Source: Pedosphaera sp. (GTDB lineage: Bacteria > Verrucomicrobiota > Verrucomicrobiae > Limisphaerales > Pedosphaeraceae). From it: a DNA stretch of 7,446 nt. Location of the stretch: positions 1 to 7,446 of the forward strand of contig JAQGPB010000526.1 of NCBI GenBank assembly GCA_028293265.1. The letters run 5' to 3'. Below, piece by piece: positions 1 through 5,290 of the stretch; positions within the stretch are counted from its first letter, which is position 1, and each line of letters starts with the position of its first letter. The notes beneath the pieces are model-generated. The model did no database searches, was not told where the DNA came from, and saw nothing but the letters and a program-made list of their open reading frames with translations. The position numbers and the translations under genes are program-made.

Positions 1-882
1 GTAAGGGACAAAATTCAGCACTGCCACCAGCACTCCCCACATCATGGCGTTGGGAACGCCAATGAAATAGAGTCCGGCGGTGACGGCCACACCCAGGCCA
101 ATGTTGATCAGCGAAACGGAAAACAGATAATTGGAAATGTTTTGCTGAATCTCATGGCTGATATCAACCGCCCGCTTCTTGTCGTGCAACGTGGGCATCA
201 CGTGAACCAATTTCTGAAGGAACAAATCGCCCGAGGCGAGCAGGAGATAAAGCAAAATCAGGGTCTCGCCCACACCCGCCAGGAAAGTCCCGGTCCAATT
301 GATGAACACGCTGGGGACACGGCTGGTTTTGACTTCTACCATGGTCGGTTTTGCCTGATCATCCTCCGTCGCGCCCAGGTTGTTCACCGCCGCCGCCGCT
401 TCATTGAAGCGGGCGAGGCGCGGGAATAGTTTTTGGACGCGTTGCCGCAACTCGGTCATATGCTGCGGCGCTTCATTCATCCATAACACCGCCGGGCGGC
501 CCAATTGGAAAAATCCAATTCCGATGGCGGCTGTCAAAAGACAAAGCACGGCGGCGGCGGACAGGGCCGGCGGAATGTGGCAGCAGGACAGCCAACGGAT
601 GAGCGGTTTCAACGTCATGGCGGCAACGCAGGCCAGAAAAATCGGCAAAATCACCGGACGCGCAAACCACAAGAAGGCAATTGTACCCAGCACGATCAAG
701 AGGATTTGCACCGGCGTGGTTCTGGCCGCCGTTACGGGGATTGGTTGGGCAGACGGTGGTTCACCGTTGGGCGCGTTGGTAAGCTGTGTCTGCTGGGGAG
801 GTGGGTCACACTTGGGGGCATTCGGCTGGGTCGCCGCACGCTCCCCCAGGAAGGAACGAATGCTGGTAAAGCGGCTGCTCAC
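1..882 (-). CDS. AI-2E/PerM-family membrane transporter (partial, C-terminus outside window)
   Basis: The minus-strand frame is open from a GTG at 882 through position 1 (294 codons, no stop) and continues out of the window. An upstream in-frame stop at 930-928 limits the start, and GTG 882 is the only usual start codon seen near the head of the frame. It lies 13 bp after the previous gene's stop, without a clear ribosome binding site. Residues 1-55 are Pro/Gln-rich and probably cytoplasmic. Hydrophobic segments follow at about 57-90, 104-127, 197-217 and 252-294. The last carries the family-typical run NIGLGVAVTAGLYFIGVPNA and ends LNFVPY, which matches the conserved core of AI-2E/PerM/YdbI-type transporters (PF01594, usually 340-400 aa). 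Members export or exchange small solutes such as AI-2 or Na+/H+; the substrate here cannot be told. The family call is firm, the function is not. Confidence 0.88.
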   Translation of the reverse strand, partial: MSSRFTSIRSFLGERAATQPNAPKCDPPPQQTQLTNAPNGEPPSAQPIPVTAARTTPVQILLIVLGTIAFLWFARPVILPIFLACVAAMTLKPLIRWLSCCHIPPALSAAAVLCLLTAAIGIGFFQLGRPAVLWMNEAPQHMTELRQRVQKLFPRLARFNEAAAAVNNLGATEDDQAKPTMVEVKTSRVPSVFINWTGTFLAGVGETLILLYLLLASGDLFLQKLVHVMPTLHDKKRAVDISHEIQQNISNYLFSVSLINIGLGVAVTAGLYFIGVPNAMMWGVLVAVLNFVPY

Positions 883-895
883 GACGATTGAGGCA

Positions 896-1276
896 TTATT
901 TGTTGGAGTTTTTTATTGGAGAATTTTCAGCGGCGGCGGGATGGTTTGTTACCGGCGTGTGGGCCACCTTCAAGACTGAATTTCTCCCACCAAACGGGTT
1001 GGGCACGGTTTCCTTGGCCAGCGGATCGGGTATCCAACGACCGTCCACCACCAAACAGTATTCGTAGCTGCCGGGCGGCAAAACCGTTTCCTTGAGCCAT
1101 TGGCCGTTCCCCATGGAATGCATGGCCTTGGCTTCGGGGTGCCAGTCATTGAATGTGCCGGCGACGCCAACGGTGATGGCTGTAGGATGAATGAATTCAA
1201 AGCGAACGGGCACGGTCGCAGTGCCGGAGTCGTGCGCTTTCTCATGTTTATGGTCGTGACTATGGTTTTGTTTCAT
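896..1276 (-). CDS. Stand-alone glycogen-binding (CBM48/AMPK1-type) domain protein with His-rich N-terminus
   Basis: This 126-aa protein is one early-set carbohydrate-binding fold. Residues 22-105 show the isoamylase N-terminal / AMPK-beta pattern: AGTFNDW (39-45), G-x-W (58-60), LPPGSYEY (66-73), VDGRW (77-81), DP (84-85) and NPFGGRNSVLKV (93-104). Trp45 and Trp60 are likely sugar-stacking residues, by family analogy. There is no catalytic domain, so it probably binds an alpha-glucan or acts as a partner or scaffold. Residues 1-15 are His-rich (MKQNHSHDHKHEKAH), which might bind metal. The 20-residue C-terminal tail looks disordered. No signal peptide is seen, so it is probably cytoplasmic. 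It starts 40 bp after the 41-aa microprotein and ends 13 bp before the transporter start, suggesting one operon. The domain call is strong; the role is unknown. Confidence 0.85.
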   Translation of the reverse strand: MKQNHSHDHKHEKAHDSGTATVPVRFEFIHPTAITVGVAGTFNDWHPEAKAMHSMGNGQWLKETVLPPGSYEYCLVVDGRWIPDPLAKETVPNPFGGRNSVLKVAHTPVTNHPAAAENSPIKNSNK

Positions 1277-1316
1277 GATTAAGATTTTGATCTTGAACTG
1301 GTCTTTTTGCAGAAAC

Positions 1317-1442
1317 TTATTTGCCGAACATTTTGGCTATAAAAAAGATGACGACGGCTCCGAAAAGTCCCCCGCCTCCGAGCAGATAGACGAGGGAGTA
1401 ACCAACGGCGGCAAACATGGGCAACATTGTAAGGGCAAGCAT
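1317..1442 (-). CDS. 41-aa glycine-rich membrane microprotein
   Basis: A short minus-strand frame runs from ATG 1442 to TAA 1317. The translation begins MLALTMLPMFAAVGYSLVYL, continues with four glycines at 22-25, then a second hydrophobic stretch FGAVVIFFIAK and ends MFGK. The composition is nearly all hydrophobic with only two lysines, both in the last eight residues. This fits a helical hairpin or single-span membrane peptide. I do not recognise a named family; the general type (tiny hydrophobic protein encoded beside stress genes) is common. Support for coding comes from the membrane-like composition, clean start and stop, and a fit in the gap between two same-strand genes (67 bp after the upstream stop, 40 bp before the next start). 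No ribosome binding site is evident. Downstream Met codons at 1427 and 1418 are alternative starts. Confidence 0.6.
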   Translation of the reverse strand: MLALTMLPMFAAVGYSLVYLLGGGGLFGAVVIFFIAKMFGK

Positions 1443-1471
1443 AATTATTGAATGGATAAGAGTTGGATGGT

Positions 1472-1502
1472 CTTGCAACCCGCCTTTGGCGACAGTTGCA
1501 AG
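1472..1502. repeat. Intergenic two-tier hairpin
   Basis: Perfect 8-bp arms CTTGCAAC (1472-1479) and GTTGCAAG (1495-1502) enclose a second perfect stem CGCC-TTT-GGCG (1481-1491). It lies 6 bp after the Tyr-rich lipoprotein stop and 30 bp before the 41-aa gene start, on the minus strand. No T-run follows on that strand, so it is not a standard intrinsic terminator. An mRNA-stabilising or processing hairpin, or a protein-binding palindrome, are possible readings. Confidence 0.6.
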
Positions 1503-1508
1503 GCCGGC

Positions 1509-1940
1509 TTATTTTCGTCGTTCCCCTTCATCATGGTCCCTTTGGTTGCCATGGCCCGATTCGGCTGGCGCCCAATGTTTCGGGTATTGCCGGGCAATCT
1601 CCGCATGATGAAGCGAAGGGTGGTCGTGGGAATCAAGCCTCACTGATGGCGAGGCAAGCAGTACGTCAATTGAAACGCGCGGAGGGGCCGGGCGTGACAC
1701 CCATGAACGGCCCTCCAGATAAAGGTATTGGTGTCGGCTGCTGCCATAATATACCTGATAGGCGGGATAGTACACATAATCGTCCGGCACCGCGTCGCTC
1801 GAATCCACCCACACCGAAGGAGGTTGCACATGTACGTTCTGATGACGCGGCTCATCCACGTAACCGACGCACCCGGTCAATGCTGCCAGCAGCGCGGCAC
1901 CGGACACGCATTTGACGGTTGAGCATTTTGTGAGGTTCAT
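1509..1940 (-). CDS. Tyr-rich small lipoprotein, unknown function
   Basis: With the ATG at 1940 the product is 143 aa. It begins with a lipoprotein signal peptide (MNLTKCSTVKC, then a hydrophobic core) and a textbook lipobox LTGC, giving the lipidated Cys at residue 24. It is therefore probably membrane-anchored in the periplasm or outer membrane. The mature part has a Tyr-rich motif DDYVYYPAYQVYYG, then YLYLEGRSWVSRPAPP and VSIDVLLASPSVRLD, followed by a His/Arg-rich hydrophilic tail. This resembles short uncharacterised envelope proteins with YYPAYQVYY and SWVSRPAPP motifs that I associate with Verrucomicrobiota; no function is known to me. An alternative ATG at 1955, one base after the upstream gene's TAA, would add five residues and could be used by translational re-initiation. 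The close packing implies co-transcription with the preceding lipoprotein. Confidence 0.78.
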   Translation of the reverse strand: MNLTKCSTVKCVSGAALLAALTGCVGYVDEPRHQNVHVQPPSVWVDSSDAVPDDYVYYPAYQVYYGSSRHQYLYLEGRSWVSRPAPPRVSIDVLLASPSVRLDSHDHPSLHHAEIARQYPKHWAPAESGHGNQRDHDEGERRK

Positions 1941-1956
1941 AAGTTGGTTTCTCATT

Positions 1957-2409
1957 TTACGGCGCAATTTTATCGCTTACCCATTGGCGGGCCTGGTTGA
2001 ATCCATCTTTCAATTCGTCATAAGCCTTCTTCGAACCGGCCTTCACGCTGTCCCACGTGGATTCGGTGGCGTCCTTGGCCTGATCAAGCTGCTTGCCCAG
2101 CACGTCGGCCTTGTCGCGAAGCGCCTGAAGTTTGGGTTTGGCTTCGGCCTTGGCGGCGTCGTTGGATTTTTCGATTTTGGCGGAAAGCTGGTCTAGGTCC
2201 CGGTTTATCGCAGCCAGCTGGGTTTGCATGGTGGAGACAAATTCATTCTTTTGCGCATAGGTGTAATCCTTCATGTTTTGCGATGCGTCCTTGGTTTCTA
2301 GTTTGACCTTGTCGAATTGTTGTTGCGTGGAGGTGTCATCCGACGGTTTGCAGGCGACTGCCAGTGCGGTGACGGCGAGGAGGGAGAGGATCAGTGTTTT
2401 ATGATTCAT
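1957..2409 (-). CDS. Helical coiled-coil lipoprotein (sll1863-like type)
   Basis: This is a 150-aa protein with an N-terminal signal (MNHKTLILSLLAVTALAVAC). Cys20 is a plausible lipidation site, though the -3 position is Ala rather than Leu, so the lipobox is weaker than in the next gene. The mature part is highly charged and rich in Lys, Asp, Gln and Ala, with heptad-like patterning across about 28-140. It includes FDKVKLETKDASQNMKDYT and a C-terminal amphipathic stretch STWDSVKAGSKKAYDELKDG. This is typical of sll1863-like / apolipoprotein-like helical stress lipoproteins seen beside CsbD genes. The gene overlaps the alternative start region of the Tyr-rich lipoprotein and probably heads that transcript. 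A 53-bp composite repeat lies 75 bp upstream of its start. Family-level call; molecular role unknown. Confidence 0.8.
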   Translation of the reverse strand: MNHKTLILSLLAVTALAVACKPSDDTSTQQQFDKVKLETKDASQNMKDYTYAQKNEFVSTMQTQLAAINRDLDQLSAKIEKSNDAAKAEAKPKLQALRDKADVLGKQLDQAKDATESTWDSVKAGSKKAYDELKDGFNQARQWVSDKIAP

Positions 2410-2483
2410 GATTATTTCGTTTGTGTCTTTGGTTGTGTTTGGAATTTGTGATTGCGTTTACGACGCTGGACTTATCATCAGGA

Positions 2484-2536
2484 GTTACGGTACGTGAATG
2501 GCCGGCCATTGCCAGCGGGGGGCTATCCCCCACGGT
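2484..2536. repeat. Composite intergenic element, copy A
   Basis: Ordered blocks on the plus strand: GTTACGGTACGTG (2484-2496), a perfect 14-bp palindrome AATGGCCGGCCATT (2497-2510), TTGCCAGC (2509-2516), then GGGGGGCTATCCCCCACGGT (2517-2536). The same blocks recur at 3109-3160 in the same orientation. The GTTAC end faces the lipoprotein start at 2409, 75 bp away, with the CsbD terminator on the other side. This may be an operator region or a dispersed repeat. Confidence 0.7.
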
Positions 2537-2554
2537 AAATCACAAGATTTCCGC

Positions 2555-2593
2555 AAAAAACCAGCCGCTTGGAGTCAATGAGCTGCTGGTTTT
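2555..2593 (-). terminator. Intrinsic terminator after the CsbD gene
   Basis: On the minus strand AAAACCAGC pairs with GCTGGTTTT (plus-strand arms 2557-2565 and 2585-2593, nine pairs, 19-nt loop), and the run ends in TTTTTT (complement of 2560-2555). It sits about 70 bp past the CsbD stop, separating CsbD from the lipoprotein genes. Its plus-strand side also ends in four T, but no plus-strand gene enters it. Confidence 0.75.
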
Positions 2594-2661
2594 CACAGAT
2601 TCGATTTGGTGCGCGGGGCAGGTTTATAGCTGCCTCCGCCATTCCGCGCCTCAGCGGCGGC

Positions 2662-2865
2662 TTAGGAGCAGCAGGTGGAGCAGGATTCGTGGATGGCCTT
2701 TTCAACCGCTTCGCGGGTCTCGCCGGTGCTTTTCTGAATTCGGCCAATGAGTTCTTCCTGTTTGCCTTCGGTGTATTGGAGATCGCTGTCTGTGAGTTTG
2801 GCCCATTTCTGTTTGAGCTTGCCCTTAGTGATGTTCCAGTCGCCTTTGATTTCAAGTGTGGTCAT
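2662..2865 (-). CDS. CsbD/YjbJ-family stress protein with Cys-rich tail
   Basis: This 67-aa protein matches the CsbD pattern over residues 5-58: IKGDWNITKGKLKQKWAKLT, then DLQYTEGKQEELIGRIQ and TREAVEKAI. That is the same layout as Escherichia coli YjbJ (69 aa) and Bacillus CsbD, which are abundant small hydrophilic helical proteins induced by general stress; their biochemical function is unknown. The protein is probably cytoplasmic. Unusually, it ends CSTCCS, giving three cysteines in the last six residues, which typical members lack. It is transcribed away from the hydrophobic microprotein gene, 88 bp downstream of that gene's stop, and is followed by an intrinsic terminator. A perfect hairpin at 2911-2925 lies upstream of its start and may be regulatory. 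Confidence 0.9.
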   Translation of the reverse strand: MTTLEIKGDWNITKGKLKQKWAKLTDSDLQYTEGKQEELIGRIQKSTGETREAVEKAIHESCSTCCS

Positions 2866-2910
2866 GATGATTAATGTTTAGTTTTGTTTTTTGTTGGTTG
2901 GTTTCATTCG

Positions 2911-2925
2911 CCGTCAGCGTGACGG
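2911..2925. promoter_or_regulatory. Perfect inverted repeat upstream of the CsbD gene
   Basis: CCGTCA-GCG-TGACGG has 6-bp arms and a 3-nt centre. It lies 46 bp before the CsbD start on the minus strand and 29 bp after the microprotein stop. No T-run follows it on the minus strand, so an operator or mRNA hairpin is more likely than a terminator. Role is inferred from position only. Confidence 0.4.
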
Positions 2926-2953
2926 TAAAAATATTGGCGCCGTCGCACTTCGG

Positions 2954-3061
2954 TTAGGCGCGAAGCAATAAAACCACAATGACGATGACCAGCAGGAGGC
3001 CGACGGAGCCGCCGCCAATCCAGATGACGTTGGCAAGCATTGGGGAGATTAAGAGATGCAT
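2954..3061 (-). CDS. 35-aa single-span hydrophobic microprotein
   Basis: From ATG 3061 to TAA 2954 the translation starts MHLLISPMLANVIWIGGG, followed by an unbroken hydrophobic run GLLLVIVIVVLLLRA ending in one Arg. This is one strong transmembrane helix, with the lone Arg probably on the cytoplasmic side. An internal ATG at 3040 (MLANVIW) would give 28 aa and is an equally good start. The frame stays open upstream to 3238, but that extension is polar, of mixed composition, and passes through the composite repeat, so it is judged non-coding. Tiny hydrophobic proteins next to CsbD genes are common among stress loci. No specific family is recognised. A 52-bp composite repeat ends 48 bp before the start. 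Confidence 0.6.
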   Translation of the reverse strand: MHLLISPMLANVIWIGGGSVGLLLVIVIVVLLLRA

Positions 3062-3108
3062 GATTTGTCTTTCACTTTTTTGGCAGTCTGATTGCCATTG
3101 TTTCTGTG

Positions 3109-3160
3109 GTAACGTTACGTGGCGCAAAGGTCTTTGCCAGCCGGGGGTATCCCCCACGGT
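3109..3160. repeat. Composite intergenic element, copy B
   Basis: Blocks match copy A in order and spacing: GTAACGTTACGTG (3109-3121, 11 of 13 identical to A), a 12-bp variable stretch inside an inverted repeat GCAAAG-GT-CTTTGC (3124-3137), TTGCCAGC (3134-3141, identical), then CGGGGGTATCCCCCACGGT (3142-3160), sharing a 13-bp identical end with A. GTAACGTTAC (3109-3118) is itself palindromic. The GTAAC end faces the 35-aa gene start 48 bp away. Confidence 0.7.
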
Positions 3161-3287
3161 GCAAAACGGGAATGTTTTCAGCGACACGCACCCATGCTCG
3201 CGTGAAAAAGAGTCCCTGGGTTTTGGCAGTTTGACCACGCGCCATCAAAAATCCTCACGGTTGGAAATGAACGGGCTGCGCGGGCAA

Positions 3288-3304
3288 GGGGGGACTTCCC
3301 CCCC
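3288..3304. repeat. G/C-block palindrome, copy C
   Basis: GGGGGG-ACTT-CCCCCCC in the intergenic region, 127 bp before the truncated kinase start. It shares the G-block / 3-4 nt / C-block layout with copies A, B and D but lacks the CACGG flank and the GTTAC block. It could form a very stable hairpin. Confidence 0.5.
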
Positions 3305-3395
3305 TAGTCAGGTTAAAGTCATGGTAAGATAGTTCCCTTGTATTAATGGGTCGCTCTCGAAGGCACAAGTTCCTGAACTGGAATGACAAACGGGG

Positions 3396-3410
3396 CTATT
3401 GTGAGAATAG
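3396..3410. promoter_or_regulatory. Inverted repeat close to the kinase operon start
   Basis: CTATT-GTGAG-AATAG has perfect 5-bp arms and ends 21 bp before the ATG at 3432. The position suits an operator or a leader hairpin that could affect expression of the kinase operon. Short arms make chance occurrence possible. Confidence 0.3.
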
Positions 3411-3431
3411 CGGGGAAATTCGGGTTATAAA

Positions 3432-4130
3432 ATGAAACATGAATTGATCGGGCTGTCGCGACGCTATGTGATCGGGCTGCGGAAATACCTGACGCACGGA
3501 TCGGCCGCGAATTTGCAGCCGGCGCTCGCCTTGGGACGCCGGGCGGTCGCCCTCCGGCTGGAGACGCTGGAAATGGCCCACATTCATGAGCGCGCACTCG
3601 CCGCGCTGAAAGCATTAGATGGCAAAAATGGAATGAGCAAGCGCGCGCAGATTTTTTTCACCGAGGTCATCGCTCCGATTGTGGAAACGCACCGCGTCGC
3701 GCGCGCGAGCAGAGTTGCCCTGATCCGGCTGAACGAAACGCTGGACCAGCGCACTGTGGAACTGGCCGCCACCCACCGTGAATTGCAACGCGGCATCGTC
3801 CGGCGCGAGGTGATGGAGGAAGCTGCCGCGAAACGCGGGCAGCACCATGACAAATGCCTGGAGGAATCGCTCCAGTTGCAAAAACGTTTGCGGCAACTCA
3901 CGCACCGGGTCATGGCGGCGCAGGAGAATGAACGCCTGAACATCAGCCGAGAACTCCAGGATGAAATCGCCCAGACCTTGTTGGGGATCAATGTCCGGCT
4001 GCTCTCGTTGAAACAGGAGTCCCGCGGTAACACCGTGAATCTCAAGAATGAAATTGCCAGAACGCAGCGGATGGTGTTACAATCCGCCAAGTCGGTGCGG
4101 CGCGTGGCTCGTGAACTGGGGAACTCATGA
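3432..4130 (+). CDS. Truncated sensor-kinase paralogue lacking phospho-His and ATPase domain
   Basis: This 232-aa soluble protein aligns along its whole length with residues 1-230 of the next gene. Residues about 8-90 form a helical domain resembling the RsbU N-terminal type (RKYLTHGSAANLQPALALG, then LEMAHIHERAL). Residues about 95-165 are coiled coil (NETLDQRTVELAATHRELQ). Residues 166-230 correspond to the HisKA_3 dimerisation/phosphotransfer helices (ISRELQDEIAQTLLGINVRL). The phosphoacceptor His is replaced by Gln176 (CAG at 3957-3959, where the neighbour has CAC), and the protein stops at VARELGNS, just before the ATPase domain. The frame is intact, and its TGA overlaps the next ATG (ATGA at 4127). 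It is therefore more likely a kept regulatory partner able to heterodimerise with the active kinase than a random pseudogene. No membrane segment is seen. ATG 3432 is the start; no clear ribosome binding site. Confidence 0.85.
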   Translation: MKHELIGLSRRYVIGLRKYLTHGSAANLQPALALGRRAVALRLETLEMAHIHERALAALKALDGKNGMSKRAQIFFTEVIAPIVETHRVARASRVALIRLNETLDQRTVELAATHRELQRGIVRREVMEEAAAKRGQHHDKCLEESLQLQKRLRQLTHRVMAAQENERLNISRELQDEIAQTLLGINVRLLSLKQESRGNTVNLKNEIARTQRMVLQSAKSVRRVARELGNS

Positions 4131-5290
4131 AACGCAAATTTTTCAGGCACTATCAGGCGGCCTTGCTGGACTATCTGCACGCCGGTCCGGGGAAGGCCCT
4201 GCAACCGGCACGCGGCATGGGCCAGCAGGCCATGCTCGCCGGGTTGCAGACGCTGGACATGGCCAAGCTCCACGAACAGATCCTGATCACCCAGGTGTTG
4301 CCGGGCCATCCGGCCGGCAAACGCACCCGCCTCATCAAGCAGGCGGGGATTTTTTTCACCGAGGCCATCACGCCCCTCGAAAAAATTCACCGCACCGCGC
4401 TGGATGCCGCCGTTCATCTGAACCAAATCGTCGAGACGCTGAGCCAGCGCACGGTGGAGCTGGCCGCCTCAAATCTGGAGTTGCATGAGGAAATCGCCCA
4501 GCGCAAGGCGGTCGAGGCCGCGCTCAAAAAAAGCGAGCATCACTACAGCCAGTTGTTGGAGCAGTCCAACAACCTGCAGGAACAGTTGCGGCAACTTTCC
4601 CGCCAGATCATCTCGGCCCAGGAGGAGGAACGCCGGGAGATCAGCCGCGAATTGCACGATGTCATCGCCCAGACCCTGACCGGCATCAATGTCCGGCTGG
4701 CCAGCCTGAAAAAAGAGGCCGCAATCAACACCAAGGGCCTCGACCGGAGCATCGCCCGCACGCAACGGCTGGTGGAAAAATCGGTGAACATCGTGCATCA
4801 GTTCGCCCGCGAATTGCGCCCGGCGGTGCTGGACGATCTCGGGCTGATTCCCGCTCTGCATACGTTCATGAAAGCCTTTGCCGAACGGACCGGCGTGCGC
4901 GCTCATTTGACTGCTTTCAAAGGGGTGGAAACCTTGGACACGACCAGGCGAACGGCGCTCTATCGCATCGCCCAAGAGGCGTTGACCAATGTCGCGCGCC
5001 ATGCCAAAGCCACCCAGGTGGAAGTGAGCATCCAGAAACTTGACGGCATCGCGCGGATGGAAATCAAGGACGACGGCCGGTCCTTCCAGGTGGACCGCCT
5101 GCCTCACAACAAGGGAAGCACGCGCCTGGGACTGCTCGGCATGCGGGAGCGGATCGAAATGGTCGGCGGCACTTTTTGCGTCGAATCCGCGCCCGGCAAG
5201 GGTACCACCGTCCGGGTGGAAATTCCTTTCGCACATTTCAAGAAAATCAAGTTGAAGAAATCGGGCAAAGTCACACTCAAATGTCCATGA
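4127..5290 (+). CDS. Soluble NarL-type sensor histidine kinase (HisKA_3 + HATPase_c)
   Basis: A 387-aa cytoplasmic kinase without membrane spans. Residues 5-88 form a helical N-terminal domain resembling RsbU_N (LLDYLHAGPGKALQPARGMG, then LDMAKLHEQIL). Residues 95-165 are coiled coil. The HisKA_3 box at 171-192 (EISRELHDVIAQTLTGINVR) has phosphoacceptor His177. The ATPase domain shows an N-box QEALTNVARHAKA (283-295), a G1 box DDGRSF (315-320, Ser where Gly is usual) and a G2 region RLGLLGMRERIEMVGG (333-348) with GKGT (357-360). It should autophosphorylate and pass phosphate to the NarL-type regulator encoded next. Both junctions are 4-bp ATGA overlaps, and GGGGA lies 5-9 bp before its ATG. 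The input signal is unknown; lack of membrane segments suggests a cytoplasmic cue or a protein partner. Confidence 0.93.
   Translation: MKRKFFRHYQAALLDYLHAGPGKALQPARGMGQQAMLAGLQTLDMAKLHEQILITQVLPGHPAGKRTRLIKQAGIFFTEAITPLEKIHRTALDAAVHLNQIVETLSQRTVELAASNLELHEEIAQRKAVEAALKKSEHHYSQLLEQSNNLQEQLRQLSRQIISAQEEERREISRELHDVIAQTLTGINVRLASLKKEAAINTKGLDRSIARTQRLVEKSVNIVHQFARELRPAVLDDLGLIPALHTFMKAFAERTGVRAHLTAFKGVETLDTTRRTALYRIAQEALTNVARHAKATQVEVSIQKLDGIARMEIKDDGRSFQVDRLPHNKGSTRLGLLGMRERIEMVGGTFCVESAPGKGTTVRVEIPFAHFKKIKLKKSGKVTLKCP

Larger units (their letters stand above)
3062..3431. other. 370-bp divergent intergenic region rich in inverted repeats
   Basis: No convincing gene lies between the minus-strand microprotein and the plus-strand kinase operon. 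The region must carry promoters for both directions, but I cannot place -35/-10 boxes confidently. It contains TGGCA-N7-TGCCA (3081-3097), the composite element copy B (3109-3160), a G6-ACTT-C7 palindrome (3288-3304), TTCC-N6-GGAA (3370-3383) and CTATT-GTGAG-AATAG (3396-3410). Confidence 0.65.

Noticed and set aside
142..979. Plus-strand reading frames of 95-199 aa at the left end.
   Set aside because: They overlap the minus-strand transporter and glycogen-binding genes, whose family motifs are clear, and show low-complexity Arg/Gly composition.
3121..3140. A possible sigma-54 promoter (TGGCAA...TTTGC on the minus strand) in composite element copy B.
   Set aside because: The GG to GC spacing is one base too long, and copy A does not keep the GC element.
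2954..3238. A 94-aa minus-strand reading frame extending the 35-aa microprotein upstream.
   Set aside because: The extra 59 residues pass through composite element copy B, have no domain-like pattern, and precede a clear membrane-protein start at 3061.
3584..5236. Long minus-strand reading frames (about 280 and 255 aa) opposite the two kinases.
   Set aside because: They are antisense shadows produced by high-GC coding bias; the plus strand shows clear kinase motifs throughout.
5176..5286. A longer start for the NarL-type regulator at 5176.
   Set aside because: It would overlap the kinase gene by over 100 bp and add 37 residues before a standard receiver start; ATG 5287 (or 5281) fits the family.
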